This document shows positions 8,684 through 18,310 of a stretch of 43,156 nucleotides of DNA, piece after piece. The first letter of the stretch is position 1. Each line of letters starts with the position of its first letter. The notes under the pieces were generated by a model. That model was given only the letters and a program-made list of their open reading frames with translations. It ran no database searches and had not been told where the DNA came from. The DNA is from Deltaproteobacteria bacterium (GTDB lineage Bacteria > Myxococcota_A > UBA796 > UBA2385). A program made the translations under genes and the position numbers. Location of the stretch: contig JAGYJW010000056.1 of the NCBI GenBank assembly GCA_018401435.1, positions 1-43,156 on the forward strand, read 5' to 3'.

Positions 8684-11600
8684 TCAGTGCACGGCAGGGC
8701 CGCCGTCAGTGAGGTCTGGTTGGCGACGAAGTTGCTGTAGCCGATGGACCCCGTCAGGTGGTTGCTCATGTAGATGTCCGAGGGCTGTTGTTGTCGGCGG
8801 TCGCGCCCAGACTGATCGCAGGTGTCGGGTCAGGGTGAACCGTTGGCATAGGCGTAGACGCCGCCGCCGTTGCTGCCCGCCGTGTTGCCGGTGACGCCGG
8901 CGTCGCCAGCGACCGTGCCGGTGCAGGTCAGGTTGGCATAGGCGCCAGAGAGCCCAGGACGTAGATGCCACCGCCCTGCCCGGTGCTGCTGTTCCGGGTG
9001 ACCAGGCTCTTGTCGATCATATCGAGTGGAGCCGGTGGAGGTCTCGGAGATGGCCACGCCGCCACCCGTCGCCGCGGTGTTGTGGTCGATGGTGGTGCCA
9101 TCGATGAGCACCGAGCCCTTGGTGATGAAGAGGTACCACCCGAGCTGGCCGCGTTGTAGCTGATCTCGCTGTCCAGCATGTCCAGGGAGCACTCGTTGAT
9201 GGCCACGCCGCCGCCGTTGCCAGCCCCCTTGCATTGCGCGGTTGTCCGAGATGATGGTGTCACGATCTCGACGCTGGCCAGGGCGTCACAGAACAGGCCG
9301 CCGCCGCCGGTGTAGTAGCTGAAGGCCGCGCCGATGCCGTCGCTCAGGGTCAGACCTTCCAGCCGCACCGTGATGCCGTCTGTGTAGACGCTCACCACCG
9401 GGGCGGCGTCCTCGCCGTGGAGGGTGGGGTTGTTGATGCCGCGCAGGGTGGCGTTGGCGGTGACCTCGATGTTGACGTAGTAGTCGCCATCGCAGAAGTT
9501 CAGCTCGCCGGGGTCAGCCAGGACCACGCTCACCGGAGCACCAACCCCGCCGCCCGAGAAGTAGCTGCTGACATCCATCAGCCCGGTGACATCCTCAAAG
9601 GACACCATGCCGGTCTCAGGGGTGCCTGCATCGCAGTCATTGTCGATGCCGTCGCAGATCTCGATAGCATCGGGGCTGACGGTGTCGTCCAGGTCGTCGC
9701 AGTCGCCGGCCACCAGCAGGTAGCCCGAGGGCTCGGTGCACTGCACGATGCTGTTCAGGTCGTCGCCGTAGCCGTCCAGGTCCAGATCCGCGAACCAGGT
9801 CGTGTCGGGGTTGATCTGCAGGTCGGCGTCGTCGCAGTCACCCGACACCCGAACGAAGCCGCTGGGCTGGGTGCATTGCACCAGGGTGGTGGCGCTGTCA
9901 CCGAAGCCGTCGCTGTCGGCATCGACATACCAGGGGGTCTGCGGGTTGATGCTGACGTCGCTGTCGTCGCAGTCGGTGTTGTCGATGAGGTAGCCGGAAG
10001 GCTGGGCGCACTGCACCATGCTCACCAAGGGGTCGCCGTAGCCGTCGTTGTCGGCGTCGGCGTACCAGGAGGTGGCCGGGTTCTGCCAGCGCTGCCCCCG
10101 TCGTTGCAGTCGGAGCTGTCGCCCACATAGCCTGCGGGCTGGCTGCACTGCTGAATCATCGAGCTGACGTCGCCGTAGCCGTCGCCGTCGATGTCTGCGT
10201 ACCAGCTGGAGTTGGGGTTGATGGAGGCGTTGCTGTCGTTGCAGTCCTGGCCGTCCATCACATAGCCCAGGGGCTGGGCGCACTGGACGATCTCGCTGCT
10301 GGGGTCACCGAATCCATCCAGGTCGATGTCGGCATACCAGGCGGTGTCGGGGTTGATCAGGGCGTCGCTGTCGTTGCAGTCGGTGGCGTCCAACACGCTG
10401 CCCAGGGCTGGGCGCTGCTGGATCATCGCGCTGAGGTCGCCGTAGCCGTCACCGTCCACGTCGCCATACCAGCTGGTGGTCGGGTTGATCACGGCGTCGC
10501 TGTCGTCGCAGTCGCTGTCGCTGGAGACATAGCCGCCAGGCTGCAGACAGGACAGCACCCGAACCGATGCGTCGCCGTAGCCATCCGTATCTGCATCCGG
10601 CAGACCAGGGGTCTCCGGGGCTGAGGGCGGCATTGGCGTCGTCGCAGTCCTGGTCGTCCAGCACGAAGCCACTGGGCTGGGCGCAGGCGATGGTGACCGT
10701 GGCGGGGTCGCCACCCAGCCCGTCGCTATCGGCGTCTGGCGAACCAGCTGGTGAAATTGGGGTTGAGCGCCGCGTCGGCGTCGTCGCAGTCGCTGTCGTC
10801 CAGCACATAGCCGCTGGGCTGCATGCACTGCTTCATATTGGCGTCAGCGTCCCCGAAGCCGTCGCCGTCGGTGTCGGCAAACCAGCTGGTATCCGGGTTG
10901 AAGCTGGCGTCTGCGTCGTTGCAGTCCCGATCGTCCCGGACATGGCCCAGGCGACGCACTGGATGGTGACCAGGGAGGGGTCGCCGTAGCTGTCGCCATC
11001 GGCGTCGGCAAACCAGGCGGTGTCGGGGTTGATGTCGGCGGCGCTGTCGTCGCAGTCGTTGTTGTCGGCGATATAGCCCGGGGCTGCACGCACTGCTCCG
11101 CATGACAGCCCCGGGTCGCCGTAGCCGTCACTGTCGCCATCGGCGAACCAGCAGTGTCAGGTTGATGGCGAAGTTGCTGTCGTCGCAGTCATCGCCGTTG
11201 CGCACGCCCGAAATCGGGGCCTCGCACTGCTGGACCTGGGTGGCGATGTCGCGCCGTAGCCGTCCGCGTCGGCGTCGGTGTACCAGTCGGTCAGGGGCGT
11301 CAGGCTGGCGTCGGCGTCGTTGCAGTCGTCGCCATTGGCCAGCCGGAGGGGGCGTTGCACTGGGCGATGGCGCTGCCGGGTCGCCAGCCGTCGCCGTCGC
11401 CGTCGGCGTACCAGAGGGTCTCGGGCGAGTGGCACCATCGCGAGGTCATTGCAGTCGTCGGCATTGCGCCTGAAGCCCTCAGGGCCTCGCACTGGGCGAT
11501 GGCGGCGTCGATGTTGCCGAAGCCGTCGCCGTCGAGGTCGGCGAACCAGAAGTCTCGGGGGCTCAACGTCGCATCGGCGTCGTCTGGTCTCGGCGTTGGC

Positions 11601-12200
11601 CACAAAGCCCTCGGGGCGCTCGCAGCTCTCGACCACGATGGAGCGTCGCCGTAGCCGTCGCCGTCGGTGTCGCCATACCACACGGTCTTGGGGTTGATGG
11701 TGGCGTCGCCGTCATTGCAGTCTGGTCGTGGAGACATAGCCGTCAGGCTGCAGACACTGCTGCGCGGTGGTCGCCGTTGCCGTAGTTGTCGCCGTCGAGT
11801 CGGCGAACCGAAGGAGTCTCGGGGTTGCGCGTCGCATCGGTGTCGTCACCCAGTCGTCGGCATTCGACACGGCGCCGACCGGCGCTCACAAGACAAGGCG
11901 CCCATCTCGACATCACCGAAGCCATCCTCATCGGCATCCGTGTACCAGGTGCTGGCGTTCAGGGAAGAGGGGTCGTCAATCTCGCCGTCGCAGTTGTTGT
12001 CGATTCCGTCGCACAGCTCGGCGGCGTCGGGGTTGACGGCGGCGTTTTCGTCGTCGCAGTCAGTCTCCGCAGCGAAGCCGTCACCATCCATGTCCACGGT
12101 GACATCGTTGGTATTGGGGTCGCTGCTGTCGGTGGCCTCGCTCTTGGTGTCGCCTTGCAGGCGGCAGGCGAGGCACCAGCATCAACGAAATCAAGGTCAT
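8684..12200 (-). CDS. Giant MopE-type repeat lipoprotein with beta-helix-like end, many frameshifts
   Basis: The start is ATG 12200, with a strong Shine-Dalgarno AAGGAG six bases upstream. The signal peptide starts MTLISLML and, after one frame switch near 12165, continues to a lipobox-like LAC. Then come MDGDGFAAETDCDD and DGIDNNCDGEID, followed by about 17 tandem units of about 44 residues with the pattern W(Y/F)ADxDxDGxGD, a Cys-x-QPxGY turn and DCDDxxxxINP. After the array there is a second DGIDNDCD, then a C-terminal part with GGGLFCDALASVEI, GNGGGVAINECS and GQGGGIYV, typical of right-handed beta-helix (polymorphic outer-membrane-type) repeats. It ends DGGPAVH at 8684-8686. The frame changes roughly ten or more times, most densely at 11.1-11.9 kb. 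Whether this is assembly error in a repeat or a decaying gene cannot be decided here. Confidence 0.72.
9690..11860 (-). repeat. Tandem array of about 17 MopE/TSP3-like units, ~132 bp each
   Basis: The DNA for the DCDD motif (plus-strand GTCGTCGCAGTC or GTCGTTGCAGTC) recurs at about 9.70, 9.83, 9.97, 10.10, 10.24, 10.37, 10.51, 10.64, 10.79, 10.92, 11.05, 11.18, 11.32, 11.45, 11.58, 11.72 and 11.85 kb, a period of about 130-137 bases. Units are similar but not identical. Unit borders contain small insertions and deletions that break the reading frame. Confidence 0.85.
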
Positions 12201-12434
12201 GACAAACTCCTTTTCACGGGCAGGGACATGCCGCCTGGCTGGGTAGAGTCGGCGCCCGGGTTGGGGCCGTGGGTCTTTGCGCGGGCCCACCTGTCGCAGC
12301 GCGTTGGGTCATCAGGGTCGCTCAATCCAACGGCCGGAGCGCCTGCGACCTGAAGGGTTTCAGCTGACTGGATGCAGAAGCAGACCCCAAGGGCGATCCC
12401 CAATCAGGCGGCCCTGCAGGACAGGCGCGCCAGG

Positions 12435-13395
12435 ATGCCCCCCTGCTTCTCGCTGCTGCTCTTACGTGGCCCGGCCCAAGACGCCCCTGACCCGGGCGCG
12501 GGCGGCCGAGCGGACCGGCCGGAGGGCCGAGTGGAGGGCCTGCGAGTGGTGCTGCTGGAGCCCGCTCCTCAAGCGGGGCAGCAGGCCTGCCGGGCCCGCA
12601 TGGGCTGGCTGGATGCCCGGCGGGACCCCGATGATGGGGGCTGCGCGGGCTGCAGCGCTCGCTCGGCCTGCAGGGGCGCGGCGGCAGAGCCGGACGCCCA
12701 GTCGCAGCACCTGGCCACCTTGGCCGAGGATCCCAGGGTCTCAGGCCGGGTCCGGCAGAGGCCGCGCTGGTTCTCGCCCGCCAGGCCCTGCAGGAGAATG
12801 CGCCGGCAGGCGGCATCCGCTGGGACCGACCCGCTGTCAGGCGGCCGTGGCGACCCACTCGGAGGCGGACCTGCGCCCGGCCGGTCGCCGTCTGCCTGGG
12901 CAGACCCTCACCCGGGCCAGGCGGCTGGACAGGCGGCGGCGGTGAGGCCACCCCTGCAGGGCTTGCGGAGCCATACACCCGTCGAAGGCCCCGCGCTGGA
13001 CCGCCGAATCCGCCTGCAAGGGCAGCTTCGCGCCGGATCCTGGCCCTGGGCCTCTGCGGGCTCTGGTGGGCCTGCCGGGGCCTGCTGCGCCGCCCTGGCC
13101 TCGGGCCTGGCCCGGGGGCGCTGCTGCCGCTGGCGGTGGTGGGGGCGGCATGGCGGCCTGGTGGCCCTTCGGGCGACCCCGGGCTGGGCACCCTGCTGCG
13201 CTGCTCCTGGGGCTGGGCCTGCTGCGGCTGCTGGCGGGCCCGGCGCTGCTCGCCAGCCAGCCGGGCCTGCACCGCGGCCTGCTGCGCCTGATGCTGGGTC
13301 TGGCGACCCTGGCACTCGCGGCGTTGATCATGATCACGACGGTCTGCTGCTGGGCATGCTGCCCTGAGTCCCTGCAGCCTCCCCGGTCGGGATAG
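12435..13395 (+). pseudogene. Frameshift-damaged plus-strand coding region, C-terminal membrane segments
   Basis: No single frame is convincing across this 1.2 kb stretch between the giant lipoprotein start and the next lipoprotein, but plus-strand fragments look protein-like. A start at 12435 gives MPPCFSLLLLRG and later LRVVLLEP. Another frame near 12750 reads AEAALVLARQALQENAPAGG. Near 13040 come ILALGLCGLWWACRG and ALLPLAVVGAAW. In a third frame to 13395 come AALLLGLGLLRLLAGPALLA and LMLGLATLALAALIMI, strongly hydrophobic segments. This suggests one gene with a soluble N-terminal part and about four membrane helices, broken by several frameshifts. No family recognised. The region 12201-12434 holds only the Shine-Dalgarno site and putative promoter of the minus-strand gene, with nothing else clear. 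Confidence 0.3.
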
Positions 13396-13404
13396 ACCCG
13401 CGCC

Positions 13405-14247
13405 ATGAAAGCGACCCTCCTCTTCCTGCTGATGTGCTGCACCGGCGCGTGACCGACGTGGCTGGCAAGGCGGCACCGGCGGCACGGCACCCTGGTCGGC
13501 AAGCACTGACGGTGCCAGGACGGCGCGGACGGCGGACGGCGCGGACGGCGCGGACGGCGCAGGCGGCCGGACGCGCGAACGGCACCGACGGCACCGACGG
13601 CTCAGACCCGACACCGGCGGCACCGATGGCGGCGACCCCGGCGGCATCGGACTTTGCTGTCCGGGGACTGCGGCGACATCGACAGCGTCGAGCTGTCCTC
13701 GACCGACGCCTGGTTCTTCGACACCACCCTGGACTTTGGCACCGAGGTCTATGACTACGACCGCCTGAGCCCGGGGGGCCAGGAGATCTGGGACGACGGC
13801 AACCTGGGCGGCAGCTCGCTCTACTCCGAGATCTTCGCCTATGAGGTGCTCTACCGCTGCGAAGCCGCCGCCCTGCTCAAGACCGAGGCCGAGATCGCCT
13901 ACAGCAACAGCGGCGGCAAGAAGACCGACCTGCTGGTCGAGCTGGAAGGCGTACGCCTGGGTGTGAGCGTGACCCGCGCGGTGGGCTGGCCCCGCGAAGA
14001 CCCCTGGACCGAGGCCCAGGCCAGCGACCTGCTCGAGGACAAGCTGGGCGACATCCTGCTCAGCACGGCCAATGTCGCCAGCGAAGACGCCTGGGACAAG
14101 CAGATCCTCAGCGTGATCGCCTACTCACCCGACCACGCGACCGCCCTGCTGGCCGCCTGGACCGCCCTGGACCCCGGGGTCAAGGCCGATACCATCGTGC
14201 TGGTGACCGCCACGAATGGGGACGACAGCTTCATTTACGACGAGTAG
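13405..14247 (+). CDS. Lipoprotein with GTD/GAD linker and unknown globular domain, frameshifted linker
   Basis: ATG 13405 starts a lipoprotein-like signal (MKATLLFLLMCCTG) that runs into a stop at once. In other frames the next 200 bases encode a collagen-like, Gly-Thr-Asp/Gly-Ala-Asp-rich linker (GTDGTDGSD, TGGTDGGDPGG), and the original frame resumes at about 13654. From there a clean domain of about 195 residues runs to the stop at 14247, with the stretches KKTDLLVELEGVRLGVSVTR and DILLSTANVASEDAWDKQIL. Spacing and hydrophobicity of KTDLLVEL...VSVTR resemble a nuclease-fold core strand pair, but I cannot assign a family. Two or more compensating indels lie in the linker. The HmuY-type lipoprotein at 28.85 kb has the same layout of signal, GTD linker and domain. 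Confidence 0.6.
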
Positions 14248-14268
14248 GCCACCGTCCTGCCCTGCCCC

Positions 14269-14742
14269 TCAATCGGGGCGCAGCACCAGGTCAAAGCGCA
14301 GGCGGCGGGCGGTATCGGGCGGGATGATCCAGTCGCCCAGCTCCTCCTGCACACAGGACACCAGGCGCCAGTCGCCGGTGCTGTCGATCTGCACCTCGCC
14401 CTGGGTGTGGCCATCGGGCTGGATCTGGAGCTGGATGGACAGGGTGCCTTCCAGGTCGGGCAGGCGGGTGAGGGCCTGCTGGTAGCAGCGGGTCAGCTCG
14501 CGGGACTGCTGGCTGAGGGCGAGGGTGGCGTCGGCCGAGGCCGAGGACTTCAGCTCCACCCGCACCCGGGCCGGCGGCAGCTGGGTCAGGGCCTGGGGGA
14601 CCACCTTCGCGGCTTCGGGGGCCGGCGGGGAGGGCGCCCCAAAGCGGCCGTGCGGTGCGTCATCCGGGGTGGCAGCCCGAACCAGGGGCACCGCCAGCAG
14701 CGCACCCAAGGCCAGCGGCAAGAGGGCGAGGGCTGCGCGCAT
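14269..14742 (-). CDS. AgmX/PglI C-terminal-domain protein (TonB-like periplasmic protein)
   Basis: A 157-residue exported protein. The signal peptide (LALLPLALGALLAVPLVRA) is followed by a Pro/Ala-rich segment and a domain with RCYQQALTRLPDLEGTLSIQ, a dG.....V.I.STGDW pattern and SCVQEELGDWIIPP. This order (RCY..AL..P..G, then CV....W..P) is the signature of the AgmX/PglI C-terminal domain common in Myxococcota, first named from gliding-motility proteins and related to TonB C-terminal folds. A very good Shine-Dalgarno sequence, GGAGGTGA, sits four bases before ATG 14742. It lies 53 bases downstream of the outer-membrane protein gene and is probably co-transcribed. Motility itself cannot be inferred. 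Confidence 0.78.
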   Translation of the reverse strand: MRAALALLPLALGALLAVPLVRAATPDDAPHGRFGAPSPPAPEAAKVVPQALTQLPPARVRVELKSSASADATLALSQQSRELTRCYQQALTRLPDLEGTLSIQLQIQPDGHTQGEVQIDSTGDWRLVSCVQEELGDWIIPPDTARRLRFDLVLRPD

Positions 14743-14795
14743 CGGTCACCTCCGATCCAGGCAACGGATCGGGGCGAGGCTTCCATGAGGGCCAA

Positions 14796-16406
14796 TCAGA
14801 AGTGGACGACCGTGCCGCCCGAGAACTGGGGCACCAAGGCCGCGTTGCTGGAGCTGGTATCCACCTGCTCAAAGTTCTGGCCGGCCCACATGCCCACGCT
14901 GGTATTCAGGTTGAAGCCGAACTTGTCCGAGACCATGAAGTCGGCGCCGGCCCGCAGGCGCAGGCCGGTGGCCAGGCCGCTCGTGTCCTTGACATAGCCG
15001 GGGATCATGATCACATCGGCGCCGGCATAGGGCTGCACCGACCCATCCAGGAAGCGGTAGGCCAGGCCCAGGTTGAAGGGCAGGATGGTATTCCAGATCT
15101 CGGGCGGCGCGCCCTGGTCCTGCAGCTCTTCGGGCACCGCGCGCTTGGTGGAATAGGCCTCGACGCCGCCCAGGATGGCCAGGGTCTTGGTGGCCATGAA
15201 GCTGACCTCGGCGCCATAGGTCACAAAACCCAGGCCCTGGAACTTCGAGTAGCCGATGCGCCCGGCAACCACGGCGGTGGGCGCGTTGTCGTTGCCCGAG
15301 CTGGGCTTGCGGGTGCGGCTGTTGTCCTTGTCCAGGTCTTCGTAGCGGCTGCTGGAGGCGCGGCTGGAGGAGCTGGGCTTGTCGGAGGAGGACGAGCGGC
15401 TGGACGACGAGGAAGACCGGCCCGACGACGAAGAGGACCGGCTGGGGCGCTCGTCCAACTCTTCGAAATCAGCGGCCACGGCGCCACGGCCGCCAGACTC
15501 GCCGTCCTCGTCCACCACCTCGATGGCGGCCGCACCAAAGGACAGGTCGAAGTCCTCGAAGTCCTCCTCCTCCTCGACCGGCTGCGCCTTCTTGGCGGCC
15601 AGGGCGGCGGCGGCGGCGGCCTCTTCCTTGCGGCGACGGTCTTCCTCGGCCCTGCGGGCCTCTTCGGCCCTGCGGGCCTCTTCGGCCTTGCGGGCCTCTT
15701 CGGCCTTGCGGGCCTCTTCGGCCTTGCGGGCCTCTTCGGCCTTGGCGGCGGCGGCCTTGCGTTCGGCCTCGGGATCGGCCTCGAAGTCGAAGTCGTCCAG
15801 CTCGCTGCTGCCCCGACCGCCCGACGAGGTGTCGATGCGCCGCGAATTGCCGCCGGTGGCCACCGACGCGACGGAGCCAAAGCCCTCCTCCTCGTCCTCG
15901 AATATGTCCGCGTCCATGGTGCCGGCGGCGACCGCGGCCTGGGCGGCAGGCGACTTGCCGGTGATCAGCTCCTTGACGTAGCCGGACATGCTGTCGGCGA
16001 TGATCGAGGGCACGTTGGCGATGGTGTATTCCTTGGTCCGGACGATGGCGCCGCCCTTCACATAGACCAGGAAGAGGTCGAACTTGTTGCCGGTCGCGCC
16101 CACAGCCCCCGCCACGATCGCGTCGGTGCCGTTGGCCTTGGCGATGCCGGACAGGCAGCTGGCGGAGCCCAGGCACCTGGCGTCCAGGCCGGCCGGCATC
16201 TTGTCCAGCTGCTTGACCGTCTCAAAGTCCCCCATGAAGTCCATCTCTGACGAGATGAGGCTGGTCATGTTCAGGACGATCAGGGGATCGACGCCCTTGC
16301 TCACGAGGGGGGGCACCGTGGCGTCCAGGGCGGCGGCCGGCGCGCTCCAGGCAACCCCCAGGCCGAGACCGGCGAGGGCGAACAGGCGGTGAAGACGGAC
16401 GGACAT
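14796..16406 (-). CDS. Outer-membrane protein: CsgG/TolB-like N-domain, coiled coil, Ser tract, beta-barrel
   Basis: A 536-residue protein. After a signal peptide, the first ~150 residues (LVSKGVDPLIVLNMTSLI, CLSGIAKANGTDAIVAGAV, GAIVRTKEYTIAN) resemble the TolB-N/CsgG-like domain found in many myxobacterial envelope proteins. Residues ~200-290 include a long charged helix of repeated KAEEAR hexapeptides. Next come acidic stretches and Ser/Arg runs (GRSSSSSSRSSSS). The last ~200 residues are Gly-rich alternating beta strands ending GGTVVHF with a terminal Phe, as expected for an outer-membrane beta-barrel. ATG 16406 has GAGG five bases upstream. The frame extends to 16559, but the signal peptide sets this start. 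It is divergent from the sulfatase-fold gene and upstream of the AgmX-like gene. Confidence 0.78.
   Translation of the reverse strand: MSVRLHRLFALAGLGLGVAWSAPAAALDATVPPLVSKGVDPLIVLNMTSLISSEMDFMGDFETVKQLDKMPAGLDARCLGSASCLSGIAKANGTDAIVAGAVGATGNKFDLFLVYVKGGAIVRTKEYTIANVPSIIADSMSGYVKELITGKSPAAQAAVAAGTMDADIFEDEEEGFGSVASVATGGNSRRIDTSSGGRGSSELDDFDFEADPEAERKAAAAKAEEARKAEEARKAEEARKAEEARRAEEARRAEEDRRRKEEAAAAAALAAKKAQPVEEEEDFEDFDLSFGAAAIEVVDEDGESGGRGAVAADFEELDERPSRSSSSSGRSSSSSSRSSSSDKPSSSSRASSSRYEDLDKDNSRTRKPSSGNDNAPTAVVAGRIGYSKFQGLGFVTYGAEVSFMATKTLAILGGVEAYSTKRAVPEELQDQGAPPEIWNTILPFNLGLAYRFLDGSVQPYAGADVIMIPGYVKDTSGLATGLRLRAGADFMVSDKFGFNLNTSVGMWAGQNFEQVDTSSSNAALVPQFSGGTVVHF
15646..15744 (-). repeat. 18-bp coding tandem repeat (KAEEAR)
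   Basis: The plus-strand unit CGGGCCTCTTCGGCCTTG (or ..CCCTG) repeats about five to six times, encoding the hexapeptide KAEEAR/RAEEAR of a charged single helix in the outer-membrane protein. As the unit is a multiple of three, copy changes would keep the frame. Confidence 0.8.
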
Positions 16407-16523
16407 GGGGACCTCGCGTTCAGGCCGGGCAGCAGCAGGAAGTCGGAGGAGGACCTCGCGCGGCTGCGGACGGGGCCTGGGGTCGGTTAGGGCACGCGCT
16501 GGCGCCGGACCGCGGAGCCTACC

Positions 16524-18310
16524 ATGCCAACAGCACGCGGGCCCCCCCGCTGCGTCCACGGTGCAATCGCGGTCGGCACGGAGCTTGCCATCCCCACGTC
16601 TCAGCCTGCCGCAGCATCTCCGCGCGCCGCCTCGGACGGGGCGGCGTCGGGCGTCGTGGGCGGGGCAGCCGTCGGCGGCGCCTTTGCCGGTGTGGCCGAC
16701 TTTCTCGCTGCATGGGCGGGGGACGGGCTGGCGGCCTCGTCGGCCGCGCGCCTGCTTGGGATCACCGTTGCTGCGCTGCTTCTGGGCCTGGTGGGCCTGG
16801 TGGCGGGACTGCCCTGGGCCCTGGCCCTGTCGCGGCTGCGGGGCCAGATCCGGATCGATCTGGCGGAGAACCCTCGCTGGTGGGGCTTTCCCATCGGAGC
16901 CGCCGCGGTGGCCGGGCCTGAGCGTGGCGGCCCCCCAGCTCCTGGGGGCCGGCCGTGGGGCTCGCCGTGGGCCTCAGCCTGATCGCCCTGGCGGTGGCGG
17001 CGGTGTTCAACCTGCGCAGCCCGCGCGCCCGCATGGCGGCCGTCTTCCTGTTGATGGGGCCTTCGGTGCCCGAATCGCCGCCGCCGAGCGCCGCGTGCCC
17101 ACGGATGGGTGGCCGCCCGACACCGCTACCGCCGCGCTGCTGGTCACCGTAGATGGGCTGGGCTGCGCCGATCTCGAGGCGCCCGAGGCCAGCCGCGCCC
17201 TCCCCCACCTGCTCGACCTGGCCCGGCGGGGCGTGCGTTTTGACCAGGCCGTGACCCCCAGCCCCCGACGCGGTCGGCGCCGCTCGGGGCATCCAGCTGG
17301 GACGGGCAGCCTGGCAGCCGGGCGCCCAGGATCCGACGCGCCCCTGGCCGCAAGGCGCCCCCACCCTGGCCGAGACCTTCCGCGATGCGGGCTGGACCAC
17401 CGCCGCCCTGTTGGCCAACCCCGACGCGGGAATGGCGGAGGGATCCCGCCGGGGCTGGGTCGTCCACGATGGGGATGTGGGGCTTATTCCCGGCATGGGG
17501 CAGAGCCTTGCGGGTCAGCTGGTTGGCGGGCTGTCGCAGGGGCCCCCCCAACCCCGCAAAGACGCCCGCACGGTGGATCTCGCCCTGCGTTGGACGGCCG
17601 AGCAGGCCGAGCGGGCCCCGCGGCCGCCGCTGCTCTGGGTGCAGCTGCACGGACCGGCCTTTCCCTGGTCTCCGCCGCCGCCCTGGGACACCGCCTTCTA
17701 CGAGGGAGACGCCCGGGGTGCGGGCCCCGAAGGCCGCATCGACCCCAGCACCACGCCGCCAGCGGTGCTCGACTACCTGGACGGCATCCAGGATCCCGCC
17801 TGGCTTCGGGCCACGCGCATGGGCAGCCTCGCGGCGGCCGACGCCCAGCAGGGCGGCTGCTGGAGGCTTGCAGCCGCTGGGCCTGCTGGATCGCGCCGTG
17901 GTGGCCGTGACCGGCAGCCGGGGCGAGCGCATGGCCCGGCGGCCTGGACGGCGGTGGGGCCGGTGCTGGACCCCCAGAGCGTCTGTGTGCCGCTGGTGAT
18001 CCGGGCGCCTGGCCGGCTGCCCCAAGGCGCCCGCATCGCCACCCCCGTCGAGCTGACCGATCTGCCCGCCACTCTGGCCGAGCTGGCCGGCGTGCCCGAC
18101 ACCCAGGATGGCGCCGCCAGCCTGGTGCCCCTGGCCTTTGGGCGGCGGGCACAGCCATGGGCGCGATCGGTGCTGAATGGGCATGGCGTGCTCATCCTGG
18201 GAGAGGGCGACCCCCTGCTGTTGCCGCCGGGCGCGCCCCTCCCCGATGGCCCCGCAGCCGAATCCGCCGCCTTGGCCCGGGCCGCCCTGGGAGAGGACCC
18301 CGCCCCATGA
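16524..18310 (+). CDS. Membrane-anchored sulfatase-fold protein, several frameshifts, catalytic motifs degenerate
   Basis: Hydrophobic segments in two frames (GITVAALLLGLVGLVAGLPW at ~16.77 kb; GLSLIALAVAAVFNLRSP at ~16.98 kb) are followed by sulfatase-fold sequence: ALLVTVDGLGCADLEAPE, LPHLLDLARRGVRFDQAVTP, then PTLAETFRDAGWTTAALLA and, near the end, IRAPGRLPQGARIATPVELT and DLPATLAELAGVPD. Frame switches occur near 16.93, 17.08, 17.26, 17.86 and 17.94 kb. In the rebuilt protein, the place of the usual C/S-x-PSR...TG reads PDAVGAARGIQLG, and the usual TSDHGE reads VTGSRGE, so nucleophile and metal ligands appear lost. It may be a non-catalytic member, or the motifs may be distorted by sequence error. 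The stop overlaps the next ATG (ATGA). The start is uncertain. Confidence 0.6.

Noticed and set aside
9690..11860. CRISPR array suggested by regular spacing
   Set aside because: The whole ~132-bp unit is repeated and coding (DCDD motifs); there are no short repeats with unique spacers.
13515..13602. True collagen-like triple-helix protein
   Set aside because: The Gly-X-Y run is short, lacks Pro at Y, and works better as a flexible linker between lipid anchor and domain.
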